The translations under genes and the position numbers were made by a program. From contig NZ_BSSQ01000001.1 in the NCBI RefSeq assembly GCF_030161375.1, forward strand, positions 62,001-126,000: a stretch of 64,000 bases of DNA. The letters are read 5' to 3'. The DNA comes from Paenibacillus glycanilyticus (GTDB lineage Bacteria > Bacillota > Bacilli > Paenibacillales > Paenibacillaceae). The notes under the pieces were generated by a model. It saw only the letters and a list, made by a program, of their open reading frames with translations. It did no database searches and had not been told where the DNA came from. Shown piece by piece: positions 44,177-54,000 of this stretch (positions are counted from its first letter, which is position 1; every line of letters starts with the position of its first letter).

Positions 44177-45478
44177 TTATGCAACGACATCCCGCATATT
44201 GGCGAATTTCTCGTATTGTTTGTCCACCATAGTGATCTTTAGCCTTTGCACGGTTTCCCATACATCGCCGTAAGTCGAATACAGTGGAACTGGCGCGAGT
44301 CGAATAATATTCGGTGCGCGGAAATCAGGCACAATATGTTGCAGCTCCTTGAGCGCTTTGCAGATTCTTGCCGCATCCTGATGTTCAAGGCTCACATGCC
44401 CGCCTCTACGCTCATCCTCGGTAGGATTGCCCAGTGTGAAGCCCATATCACTCAGCTCATGCTCTATTAATTCCATCATATAACGCGTGATATGCAGCGA
44501 CTTCTGGCGAAGCTTCTCGAGCGTTGCTTCGGCAAACAATTCAAGCGATCCAATAAGCGGCGCCATGCTGAGAATATTCGGCGTTCCGATCTGGAACGCT
44601 CCAGCCGTATCCGCTTGGTGGAATTGATGCTCCATATCGAACTGTTTATCTTTACGCGAACCGAACCATCCCGCTAAGCCAGGCGTTGTGCCGTGATGCT
44701 TGCGATTGACGTACAGGCTAGCTGTCCCTCCCGGTCCGTTATTCAAATATTTATAATTGCACCAGAAGGCAAAGTCGACATCCCACTCGCTGAACGAATG
44801 CGGAATGGACCCAACCGAATGGCATCCATCAAAGCCAATCAGAATGCCGCGCGCATGCGCCTCCGCCGTCAGACGTTTCATATCCAGTAGCTGACCGCTC
44901 CGGTACAGCACAGACGGAAGCACGATCAGCGCAACCTCGTCCGTCATCGCGGCGATAATGTCTTCTTCTTGCAGGAATCGTCCATCTCGGCTGGCCACTC
45001 GAATGAGATGCTCATCCGGATCGTAGCCATGCAGCTTCAACTGACTTTGCAACGCATAGATATCTGAAGGGAAATTCAACTCGTCGGCGAGAATCTTGGT
45101 ACGAGTACCTTGAGGCTTGTAGAATGTCGTCACCAGCTGATGCAGGTTCACGGTTGTGGAACCGGTAACAATTACTTCATCGGCAGAAGCTCCAACAAGC
45201 GGCGCGCTCATGGCTGCAAGCTTTTCCGCGAGGTAGTACCACGGATGTTGACCTTGCATCCAGCCATCGATGCCCAATGTTCGCCATGCTCCAAGCACGT
45301 CGAGCAAGGATTGTTCGGCACGTTTCGAGAGCAGGCCTAGCGAGTTACCGTCCATATAAATGGCGTTTGGATTAATGTAAAATTCGTCACGGTAGCCTGC
45401 CAACTCATCTTGTTCATCAAGCTTCCGGGCATATTGTTTGGAATACGGATCTAATTCTTGTTGGTCCTGAGTCATCAT
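44177..45478 (-). CDS. kynU: kynureninase
   Basis: 433 aa; a second ATG directly after the first gives a better site spacing (432 aa). The PLP lysine is K243 in [25 protein letters not shown] supplies the cofactor Asp. It splits kynurenine into anthranilate and alanine. As first gene of kynUBA it completes the route tryptophan to anthranilate. No regulator lies in the operon. Confidence 0.97.
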   Translation of the reverse strand: MMTQDQQELDPYSKQYARKLDEQDELAGYRDEFYINPNAIYMDGNSLGLLSKRAEQSLLDVLGAWRTLGIDGWMQGQHPWYYLAEKLAAMSAPLVGASADEVIVTGSTTVNLHQLVTTFYKPQGTRTKILADELNFPSDIYALQSQLKLHGYDPDEHLIRVASRDGRFLQEEDIIAAMTDEVALIVLPSVLYRSGQLLDMKRLTAEAHARGILIGFDGCHSVGSIPHSFSEWDVDFAFWCNYKYLNNGPGGTASLYVNRKHHGTTPGLAGWFGSRKDKQFDMEHQFHQADTAGAFQIGTPNILSMAPLIGSLELFAEATLEKLRQKSLHITRYMMELIEHELSDMGFTLGNPTEDERRGGHVSLEHQDAARICKALKELQHIVPDFRAPNIIRLAPVPLYSTYGDVWETVQRLKITMVDKQYEKFANMRDVVA

Positions 45479-45569
45479 GTGCCTCCTACTCCTATTGAAC
45501 TATAATTCCAGCATTGCTTGATTATCTTAACGTAGAGCTTGCGGGAGCGTCAAACGTCTGACTTCAAGC

Positions 45570-45604
45570 AAAAAAGGACTCGAGTATTTGTTCTACTCGA
45601 GCCC
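45570..45604 (-). terminator. terminator after the GH4 gene
   Basis: GGGCTCGAGTA and TACTCGAGTCC form the stem, followed by TTTTTT on the minus strand. Confidence 0.85.
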
Positions 45605-45614
45605 TAAATTATTG

Positions 45615-47123
45615 TTAAACCTCCGCAGCCGGCCGCTCCTTCGCCTTATCCGACTCGATCGCGTTGCGAGTCGCCGCCTCGCGATCCTGGCTCAGCTCCT
45701 CGACCGACTTCGTCTTCAGGCGCGCAGCGCCTTGATAGTTCTCGCGCGTTGGCAACAAGTCGCCTTTTGCCAACCGCCCCTCCGCTGCAGCGATAGCTTC
45801 CGTATACTGCGGCAGCCACTTCGCTTGCGCGACAAGCATCTCGTCAGCCATCTGCCAGATTTCTTTCGGGTTGCACACCGCACCGGTGAGCGGATCCATC
45901 ATCATCGCTTGGCGGAGCAGCTTGTCGTCGCCGTGGACGGCGGCTTCTACGGCCATGCGTTGGACAGAGATGCTGACGTTGCAGACGGCTGCAGGGCCAA
46001 GCGGCAGATCGCCAACAACCGGCATGTTGATGCCGTTGCGGTCGACATAACCTGGCGCTTCGATGATCGCATCATCCGGCAGGTTAGTAATAATGCCGTT
46101 GTTCACGACATTGAAGTGACCGCGGTAGACACGGCCTGTCTCTAGGCCTTCAATAATGTAAGAGCCATGCTCTTCGCCGCGCTTGTCAGCCGTATATTGG
46201 AACGGCTCTGCCTTCATCCAGTTCGGGAAGTCCGTCTCGAACCAGTTGCGGCCTTCAGTACAGACGCGCAGGTAGCCGCCGGTCTCGCCGTTGATCCAGG
46301 AGCCAAGATCGATCCAATCCTTGATCTCATCGGCGCGTTTGCGGTACCAAGGCACGTATTCGCTAAGGTGTCCGTTCGACTCTGTTGAATAGTAGCCGAA
46401 GCGGCGCAACATGTCGATGCGGACTTTTTCGGTCTGAGCAAATTCCGGCACCGATTCGAACGCCTCCAACAGATCACCTGTACGATCTACGCCATCCGTC
46501 TTCACGGAGATATACCAAGTCTGATGGTTGATACCCGCGCAGATGATGTCGACTTCCTTCTTCTCCCGACCCAGCGCACGCGCGATTTGGTGATGCCCGC
46601 CTTGTACGCCATGGCACAAGCCAATTGTACGAACGCCGCCGTATTTGTTGCATGCCCAAGTGAGCATCGCCATTGGGTTCGCATAGTTAAGGAGCAGCAC
46701 GTTTGATTCCGCCACCTCGCGGATGTCCTTGCAGATGTTGAGCATCTCGGCAATGCCGCGTTGACCGTACATAATGCCGCCTGCGCAAAGCGTATCGCCA
46801 ACACATTGGTCTATACCGTATTTCAGCGGGATGTCGATATCGTATTGGAACGCTTCAAGCCCGCCGATCCGCACCACGCAGAAGACATAAAGCGCATCCT
46901 TTAGCGCCTCTCTGCGATTCGTTGTAGCTTGGATTTCGATAGACAAGCCATTCTCGTTTATGTCTCTTTGCACAAGCTGCGTCACCATGTCGAGGTTATG
47001 TTCATTAATGTCTGTAAAAGCAACCTGGATATCCTTGAACTCCGGCACCGCAAGCAAGTCTCTCATCAAACCGCGTGTAAATCCAATACTTCCCGCTCCT
47101 ACGAAAGCCACTTTAAAACTCAC
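45615..47123 (-). CDS. GH4 alpha-glycosidase (alpha-galactosidase/alpha-glucosidase type)
   Basis: 502 aa from a GTG with GAGGAGG 8 nt upstream; the longer frame has no site. The N-terminus is a Rossmann NAD fold (KVAFVGAGSIGFTRGL). Metal-site motifs are GLCHGVQGG and AGINHQTWY, and CVGDTLCAGGIMYG is typical of MelA/LplD-like members. GH4 enzymes use NAD and Mn2+ through an oxidation-elimination route. Which alpha-sugar it takes is not clear. A near-cre box (TGGAAACGCCTTCT, two mismatches) lies about 60 bp upstream. It follows the AraC regulator gene. Confidence 0.9.
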   Translation of the reverse strand: MSFKVAFVGAGSIGFTRGLMRDLLAVPEFKDIQVAFTDINEHNLDMVTQLVQRDINENGLSIEIQATTNRREALKDALYVFCVVRIGGLEAFQYDIDIPLKYGIDQCVGDTLCAGGIMYGQRGIAEMLNICKDIREVAESNVLLLNYANPMAMLTWACNKYGGVRTIGLCHGVQGGHHQIARALGREKKEVDIICAGINHQTWYISVKTDGVDRTGDLLEAFESVPEFAQTEKVRIDMLRRFGYYSTESNGHLSEYVPWYRKRADEIKDWIDLGSWINGETGGYLRVCTEGRNWFETDFPNWMKAEPFQYTADKRGEEHGSYIIEGLETGRVYRGHFNVVNNGIITNLPDDAIIEAPGYVDRNGINMPVVGDLPLGPAAVCNVSISVQRMAVEAAVHGDDKLLRQAMMMDPLTGAVCNPKEIWQMADEMLVAQAKWLPQYTEAIAAAEGRLAKGDLLPTRENYQGAARLKTKSVEELSQDREAATRNAIESDKAKERPAAEV

Positions 47124-47222
47124 AAATAACGCCTCCTCTTCGCCTATCGGGGTTTTGTCGTTCATTACCCTCATTCTAGCAGGCGGAAAAAGAAGGCGTT
47201 TCCACATTCGCAACGGCTTGCG

Positions 47223-48152
47223 TCAGTTATTGTCAACTATTTCAACTTCATAATCGTTCCAGCTTGTAATGGTCTTCTTGGAATTGCGGTATTCCGCAGG
47301 GGTTATGCCCGTCATTTTCTTGAACAACATGCTGAAATACTGGCGGCTGTTCAGCCCAATATGATCGGCCACTTCAATAATCGGCACATCCGTCCGGGCG
47401 AGCAGCATCTTCGCTTTTTCGATCCGCAACTCTACCAAATATTCATTAATCGTCTTGTTCATATTCGATTTGAAGATCCGCTGAAGATAGACGGGATGCA
47501 GATTCACAGCAGCCGCAATATCTTTGGCCAGAATAGCAGTATCGTAATACTGGTGGATATATTCGGTAGCTTGACGCACATAGTGGTGGATTTGGCGCTC
47601 CGCGCTATTTTTCGCCTCAACGGCAACAAGCCTCGCAACGCGGACCAGCAGCTGCGACATGAGAAGATTGGTCATCATCTCGCGTCCTCGCTCGGCACTT
47701 TCTCTATTCAGATCCAGCTCGAAGACCAGATTTCTCAAATTCACTTGAATATCCTCATAGTCCCTCAGCACAATCGTATCGAGCCGCTGCTCCAGCAGCT
47801 TCGCAAACATCGGATTATGATTGGCCAGCTGGCTCATCGAAGGATAGATACCATCACAGGGCTGGAAACCAAACTCCACGTTCAGCATCCGGCACGGACT
47901 GCCGCTCTCAACGATGAGCCTATGCGGTACGCCAGCATCCAGCATGATCAAGTCGCCTTTGCGCATCGCCACGATATCTTTATCCGTCTCCACGGTGCAA
48001 TTGCCTGAGATCACGTACATGAATTCCGCCCAGTCATGCTGATGGAATCCCATGTGGAAATCTTCCCACTGCTTATAGTAATACGCGACGATCTTCGGCC
48101 GGAATTCGCCGGACTCTCGCCACTTCGCATCATAGAAACTATTCGCGCTCAC
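47223..48152 (-). CDS. AraC-family regulator with cupin sensor domain
   Basis: 309 aa from a GTG with AAAGGCGGGG upstream; an ATG 14 codons earlier (48194) is an alternative. The N-terminal half is a cupin (HQHDWAEFMYVISG, KGDLIMLDAGVPH). The C-terminal 100 residues hold two AraC helix-turn-helices (AKDIAAAVNLHPVYLQRIFK, VADHIGLNSRQYFSMLFKK). It is encoded immediately upstream of the GH4 gene on the same strand and is the likely activator of it. Confidence 0.88.
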   Translation of the reverse strand: MSANSFYDAKWRESGEFRPKIVAYYYKQWEDFHMGFHQHDWAEFMYVISGNCTVETDKDIVAMRKGDLIMLDAGVPHRLIVESGSPCRMLNVEFGFQPCDGIYPSMSQLANHNPMFAKLLEQRLDTIVLRDYEDIQVNLRNLVFELDLNRESAERGREMMTNLLMSQLLVRVARLVAVEAKNSAERQIHHYVRQATEYIHQYYDTAILAKDIAAAVNLHPVYLQRIFKSNMNKTINEYLVELRIEKAKMLLARTDVPIIEVADHIGLNSRQYFSMLFKKMTGITPAEYRNSKKTITSWNDYEVEIVDNN

Positions 48153-48215
48153 GTTATCCCCGCCTTTGCAGCCGACTTCCTCTATGGTCAGCATATACCT
48201 GCAGGTAAAGGCCGG

Positions 48216-48752
48216 TCAACGTGCAAAAAAAGCTTCGGCTTTGTCGCGATGCTCATCCGTAATATGGGAGCTGATAGCCTTATAGGCTACAAAGATCGCC
48301 GTAGCATCATCACCGTATCCGATCACCGGGAAAATATCCGGGACGAGATCAATCGGCAAAATCCAATAGGCAAGCGCGCCAATCGCCGTCGCTTTTACTT
48401 TGGTTGGCGTATTCGGGTCCATCGCGCAATAGTACATAGACACTGCTTCATGCGAAAATGGCACCTTGCCCGCATATTTTCTAACCTTGGACCAGAAGCC
48501 TTGGTTGACGTATTTCAATTGCTCCTCGTGATCGCCAATTTTGGCGGCCCAAGCATCGGTGTCCACTTCCTCCACCTTATCCGGTGGTGCCGACTCTATG
48601 CTGGTTGCAATCTCACTGTCCGACATGGTAGCCGGAATAACGTCCTCTCCGACCAAACTTTCGTGACATGTCCCGCATTTGGCCAGCTTTAGCTTATCCG
48701 CTTCTACTTCGTTTTTTTGTCCGCAGTTCGGACATTCCACAATAACAGACAT
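48216..48752 (-). CDS. YkvA-like (DUF1232) protein with zinc ribbon
   Basis: 178 aa. A CxxC...CxxC zinc ribbon (Cys 7, 10, 26, 29) opens the protein. After a charged linker, residues about 115-150 hold the DUF1232 hydrophobic hairpin AYWILPIDLVPDIFPVIGYG. The family is membrane-associated and of unknown function. GGGGGGAT precedes the ATG. Confidence 0.85.
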   Translation of the reverse strand: MSVIVECPNCGQKNEVEADKLKLAKCGTCHESLVGEDVIPATMSDSEIATSIESAPPDKVEEVDTDAWAAKIGDHEEQLKYVNQGFWSKVRKYAGKVPFSHEAVSMYYCAMDPNTPTKVKATAIGALAYWILPIDLVPDIFPVIGYGDDATAIFVAYKAISSHITDEHRDKAEAFFAR

Positions 48753-48886
48753 TGTTCATCCCCCCATATCTAACATTATTTATAGTTTTCATGTACGTTA
48801 AACCGTCCCAACCGGATTCGTCTGACAAAAAGTTTTTTATACTCATCCTTACACCGAATTTAGTCGGATGACGCGAAATTTTAGTG

Positions 48887-48917
48887 GTATAAAATCGTAA
48901 GCCCTTGGGCCACAATA
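48887..48917 (+). promoter_or_regulatory. possible sigma-G type promoter of tlp
   Basis: GTATA and CACAATA, 19 bp apart, lie 59 bp before the tlp start and come near the forespore consensus (GHATR, CATNHTA). The spacing is 1 bp long and one -10 base deviates. Confidence 0.25.
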
Positions 48918-48975
48918 GCTTCTGGGTGCTAAGCCGGTGCCCGACTACCAACGCGAATAAGGGGGAAGTATCCGT

Positions 48976-49188
48976 ATGGCAAAGCCGGACAATCGGTCGG
49001 ATAACGCAGAACATCTGCAGGAGCATGTTGCGAATACGCAGCAGAATATCCAAGAGACTGAACAGTATTTGAATGAGTTCAGCACGGAGATGGGCGGCAC
49101 GCAGCAAAACGAGCTCGAAGCGAAAAACGAGCGCCGCAGAGAAAGCGTAGCCGAGTTCGAAGAAGAACTCGACGACGAAGAAGCTTAA
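48976..49188 (+). CDS. tlp: small acid-soluble spore protein Tlp
   Basis: 70 aa, highly charged and acidic at the end. MAKPDNRSDNAEHLQEHV and AKNERRRESVAEFEEEL are the conserved Tlp segments. It is packed into the forespore in Bacillus relatives. GGGGGAAG lies 8-9 nt before the ATG and a terminator follows. It is direct evidence that the host makes spores. Confidence 0.93.
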   Translation: MAKPDNRSDNAEHLQEHVANTQQNIQETEQYLNEFSTEMGGTQQNELEAKNERRRESVAEFEEELDDEEA

Positions 49189-49199
49189 GGTAGCAGCGA

Positions 49200-49235
49200 A
49201 AGATGACTTCTGCTTGGTCAGAAGTCATCTTTTTC
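49200..49235 (+). terminator. tlp terminator
   Basis: AGATGACTTCTG-cttggt-CAGAAGTCATCT followed by TTTT. Confidence 0.9.
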
Positions 49236-49306
49236 ATGTTCACGACCTGTGCTATACTGTCGCTAATTACTCTATATTATCGCAATCGACAAAGGAGCAG
49301 GCCTCG

Positions 49307-50884
49307 ATGAATTTCAACCCATGGATCGCACCGGAACAATACAACATTAGCTCTGAGATAGAAAGCCACAACTCGGAAAAACCCGCATTGCGCCTATTGG
49401 ACGATCAAGGCAACACGACACAAATTACATATAGCGAGCTGCTGAAAAAAGTGAATCAGCTAGCCGGCGGCTTAAGCGAGCTTGGTCTAACCAAAGGCGA
49501 CCGCGTTCTCGTCATGGTTCCTAGAGCCATAGAAGCTTATATCATTTACGTAGCCTGCTTGAAGCTTGGACTTGTTATAATTCCTTCCTCCGAAATGCTT
49601 CGCGCCAAAGATTTGTCCTACCGTCTCCAGCATTCCGAAGCTCGTGCCGTGATCGCATGGGCGGAAGGTACTGCTGAGGTTGACCGTATTACGGAAGAAC
49701 TACCTGCGCTTCAGTTCCGGATTGATGCCAAGAATGGACAAGCCGCAGGCTGGGTCCCCCTACGTTCCTTAATGGAAGGGCAGCCGGAAGAACGCGAAGC
49801 CGAGCCAACACACCGGGATGATATGGCGATGCTCTCCTATACGTCGGGGACAACCGGCAATCCAAAAGGCGTCGTTCATAGCCATGGCTGGGGATACGCG
49901 CATCTGCGAATGACGGCAGCTTGGCTTGGCATCGAAAGCTCTGATCTGGTCTGGGCAACAGCCGCGCCAGGCTGGCAGAAGTGGATCTGGACGCCATTCC
50001 TATCCGTTCTTGGCAACGGCGCTACTGGCTTTATCTATAACGGTTCGTTTAGCGCAGAGCGTTATTTGCAGCTCATTCAGGAGAACCAGATTGCGGTGAT
50101 CTGCTGCACGCCGACGGAATTCCGCATTATGGCGAAGACCGATAGTCTGGCGCAATACGATTTGTCGTCGATCCGCAGCGCGGTATCGGCCGGAGAGCCG
50201 CTGAACCAAGCGGTCATTAAGAAGTTCGAGGAACTATTCGGCTTTATCATCCGCGACGGCTACGGCCAGACGGAAAATACGCTCCTGATCGGCAATCTGA
50301 AGGATTCTCCAATCAAGATTGGTGCCATGGGCAAATCCATCGTTCCCGGGATCGTTGAGGTTATTGATGAAGAAGGCCGACCTCAGCCGATGGGAGAAGT
50401 GGGCAACATCGCCGTTCATACCGATATGCCGGCCTTGTTCAAAGCATATTACAAAGATCCCGACCGCAAAGGCGCCAGCATCGTGGGCTCCTACTTCATT
50501 ACCGGCGACCGGGCAAGCAAGGACGAGGACGGTTATCTGTGGTTCGAAGGCCGCGGCGACGATATTATTATCAGCTCGGGTTATACGATTGGACCGTTCG
50601 AGGTCGAAGAAGCGTTGCTCCGCCATCCGTCCGTCAAGGAATGTGCAGCCGTTGCTAGTCCGGATGAGATCCGCGGGCATATCGTAAAGGCGTTTATTGT
50701 GCTGAAGGACGGCGTTACCGGCTCACCCGAGCTGGTCAAAGAGCTGCAGGATCACGTTAAATCCGTAACGGCGCCATACAAATATCCTCGCAAAATCGAA
50801 TTCATCGGCGAGCTGCCCAAAACCAACTCCGGCAAAATCCGCCGGATCGAGCTCCGCCAACGCGAAGCGCAAATGAATGGTTAA
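49307..50884 (+). CDS. acyl-CoA/acetyl-CoA synthetase (MACS-like, AMP-forming)
   Basis: 525 aa from the ATG of MNFNPWIAPEQYN, with AAAGGAG 9-10 nt upstream. ANL-superfamily motifs: SYTSGTTGNPKGVVHSH (about 177), DGYGQTENTLL, YFITGDRASKDEDGY, GRGDDIIISSGYTIGPFEVE and the C-terminal lysine in LPKTNSGKIRR. It activates a short or medium carboxylic acid through an acyl-AMP. The WATAAPGWQKWIW pocket region is like the medium-chain (YtcI/MACS) branch. It stands alone. Confidence 0.92.
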   Translation: MNFNPWIAPEQYNISSEIESHNSEKPALRLLDDQGNTTQITYSELLKKVNQLAGGLSELGLTKGDRVLVMVPRAIEAYIIYVACLKLGLVIIPSSEMLRAKDLSYRLQHSEARAVIAWAEGTAEVDRITEELPALQFRIDAKNGQAAGWVPLRSLMEGQPEEREAEPTHRDDMAMLSYTSGTTGNPKGVVHSHGWGYAHLRMTAAWLGIESSDLVWATAAPGWQKWIWTPFLSVLGNGATGFIYNGSFSAERYLQLIQENQIAVICCTPTEFRIMAKTDSLAQYDLSSIRSAVSAGEPLNQAVIKKFEELFGFIIRDGYGQTENTLLIGNLKDSPIKIGAMGKSIVPGIVEVIDEEGRPQPMGEVGNIAVHTDMPALFKAYYKDPDRKGASIVGSYFITGDRASKDEDGYLWFEGRGDDIIISSGYTIGPFEVEEALLRHPSVKECAAVASPDEIRGHIVKAFIVLKDGVTGSPELVKELQDHVKSVTAPYKYPRKIEFIGELPKTNSGKIRRIELRQREAQMNG

Positions 50885-50889
50885 TTAAT

Positions 50890-50945
50890 AAAAACCGCTG
50901 ATCAAGCCGGGCTTCGTAAAGTTCCGTCTTAAACAGCGGTTTTTT
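50890..50945 (+). terminator. composite terminator, copy 1 of a dispersed element
   Basis: The outer stem AAAACCGCTG / CAGCGGTTTT encloses AAGCCGGGCTTC and a conserved TCCGTCT. It ends the synthetase gene. A near-identical copy lies at 62221-62273. Confidence 0.85.
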
Positions 50946-50963
50946 CTAGTATAAGCAACAAAG

Positions 50964-51001
50964 AGAGAAGCCCGCATCCTTCCAAGGATGCGGGCTTCTC
51001 T
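50964..51001 (-). terminator. terminator of the exported-enzyme operon
   Basis: AGAGAAGCCCGCATCCTT pairs perfectly with its complement across CC; CTCTTTG follows on the minus strand, 12 bp after the GH92 stop. Confidence 0.85.
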
Positions 51002-51012
51002 TGCTAATTTCA

Positions 51013-54000
51013 CTATGCTTTTAACGAAAAAGCCGCGTTATCGAGGTTGCCGACGTATTTCTTGCCGGTTTCACCAGTTGCTGCAGAGCCTGTTAGCACC
51101 AGGTACACATCTTGAATGCCTGTCAGCTTCTGCGTTAAGTCGCCGCTAGCGACTTTATAGGTTCCCCAGCTGCCTGCCGTTGGCGGTGTCGCGATTGTTC
51201 CGACCAAGGTGCCTGTTGGGCTGCCGAGACGAACTTCAATTGCAGAGTTAGCAAAGCAGTTGGACGAATTACCCGAATACTCCACGGAGAAGTTATTCAC
51301 CCCAGCCGTTCCGAAGTCCATACGTTTGTAGGCTAGCCATGCGCCATTAAACGTATTTTTTACTTGCTTGCCAACTCCGCCTTTGCCTGCTTCCGTACCA
51401 AGCGGATCACTGTTCGCTGGATTTAATGCCGTTGTCCACGCATCGTACGATTCCAGCTCCAGCTTCGCGTAATCGCTTCGTACCGGCTCGTAACCGAAGG
51501 TCATGCTGTCGAAGTTGCCGACGTACAGCAGGCTTGAAGTCGTACTGCCCGTCATGACAATGTACAAATCCTGCTTGCCTTTGACCGTCGTATTCAGATC
51601 CGCTGTCGCTGTTTTGTATTGTCCCCATGCGCTACCTGTATTAGGAAGCGAGATGGTTCCGACTACTGTTCCATCAGCGCTACCTAACCTAATCTCTGCT
51701 TTTACATCCGCAGGAGCTCTATTGTCTGGTGAATCGTACACGATCGACAGCTTGTTTTTCCCTTTCGTGCTGCCAAAATCCACATCCTTGAAGCCCAGCC
51801 ATGCGCCGGTAAACGTATTTCCAACCGTCTTGCCGCCATTATTGTTCTCGATCTTCATGGCTTGCTTGTTAAACGTGTTAAGTGCGGTATTCCATTCCGT
51901 CTTGTCCTCGAATTGAACGGTCAATTGCTCCTGCTCCGGCTGTTCAGGCTCTTCTACCTTCAAGGAGAAGGCTGCACGATCAAAGTTGCCGATATACCTC
52001 TTGCCTGTCTCACCTTCAGCTGCTGATCCGGTAAGAACCAGGTAGATATCCTGGATGCCCGTCAACTTCTGAGTCAAGCTGCCGATTACCGTGTCATACG
52101 TTCCCCATGCAGCCGCTGTTGGCGGTGTAGCTAACGTTCCAACAAGCGTACCTGTCGGGCTTCCGAGATGAACCTCTACGGCAGAGTTGTTGAAAGTGTT
52201 CGTAGAGTTGCCCGAGTACTCGATCGAGAACTGATCTGCGCCCTCGCTGCCAAAGTCCATCCGTTTGTAGGCCAGCCACGCGCCGTTAAACGTATTTTTC
52301 ACTTGCAGACCTACATTGCCTTTGCCCGGCTCGGTTCCGAGCGGCTGGCTGTTGCCAGGGTTCAGTTCCGTAGTCCAATCGTCGTACGTCTCCAGCTCGA
52401 GGCTCGCATAGTCCGATCTGATCTTATCGAACTTGAACCAGTCGAAGTTGCCGATATACGGCAGATTGTTTGGATTTGGCGTTCCCGCTACCATGACGAC
52501 ATACAACTTCTGAATGCCGGTCAGCGTTTTGGTCAGCTTCGCGCTTGTTGTGATGTAGCTGCCCCAGCCGGCATTCTTGTCGTCTAGATTTACCGTACCG
52601 ACAAGTTCCCCGGTCTCGCTGCCCAGCCTAAACTCCAGCTTGGAGCCAGCAGGCACTTTATCCGTAGGCGCGTCATATTGAACCGTTACGTTGTTAAACC
52701 CTTTTGAACCAAAGTTTACATCATAGGCCAGCCATGCGCCGTTAAAAGTATGAGCAACAACCGTTCCGCCGTTGCCCGCTTCCGTCTGCAGGCCTGCTTT
52801 TCCATCCGGATGCATCTCAGATGTCATCTCTGAACGGCCTTCGAATTGAACGGTCAATTCGTTACCCGGTTCTTGCGGTACCTCCGGCACTTCCGGTTCT
52901 TCCGGCTCCTCCGGTTTAGGATCCGGCAATGGAATCTGCTCCGGCAGCGGATCATCAACGACCGGGCCTTCCGGATCAGGAAGAGATCCCGGCTCGGATT
53001 GCTGCACGATTGGATCGGCCAGCCACAGCGGCGATTCGTAAATATTCCCGTTAAACTCATTCACAAGGTAGACGTTCACCTTGTATTTGCTAGCCTCTAC
53101 GTTATAGATTTGCGAGATATCGAAGCTGCCGGTCTGAACCGGTACCGCCGTCGATACCCATGCGTGCTCTTTGCCGTCCATCAGTTGGAACACAACAACC
53201 GCCGAATCGGCATAATCGCCTTTAAGCGTACCGGTAACATCGACGACCATGTTGCCATCCTGATGAATATCGGCTTTCAGGTCATAGACATCCCATTTCA
53301 CATCAGAGGTGTACGCTTTATCAGATAAAAGCGCAAGACCAGGTGCACGGCTATCTTCTACGCTTGCTGCCACTCTCACTTGAACCAAGCCCGGCGCATA
53401 GTTGAGCGGACCAACCGTCTGAGGATTAGCGTTTGCTGGCGTCCAAGACTTGCCGCCGTTCGTACTAAACTCGTAATCCGTTGCATCCGCAATGCCGTCC
53501 ACCGGAGTCCAGCCAAATGTATTCGACTGATCTTCGACAACCGGATTAGTTGGCGCAGCCGGAACGGTCAGCTTGCGAACCGCCTCCAAGCTGAATTCAA
53601 ATGCGATATCCGAGCTTGTCGCATTAACCTGATGCACTTCGGCCGTTAATACATTAGTGCCTTCAACCAGATAAGAAGGATCAATGATAAATCCGTTACG
53701 ATCCAGCTCGTCCCCTACGGTTGCATTCGCAAACGTACCGTAACCCACGGAACCGGAAGCCATATTGGTGCGGTATACTTCATGGCCGTTCAAGTAAATA
53801 ACGGCGCCGTCGTCGCGGATGAGGCTTGCATCCAGCTCAAGTATGCTGCCCATATCCTTCGCATCGAACGTTTTGCGGAAATAGGTCGTTACGTATTTGT
53901 TGTTTGCATTTGGCCCATAGCTGACCTTGGTAGCCGGTTTGTTGTAACTGTCGTATCCAAGCATCGCCTGGCCGGAGCTCCAGCCGCTATCGTCGAAGCC

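Noticed and set aside
48694-49107. 137-codon minus-strand ORF over the YkvA-like/tlp gap
   Set aside because: It runs antisense through tlp, which has its own site, terminator and family match.
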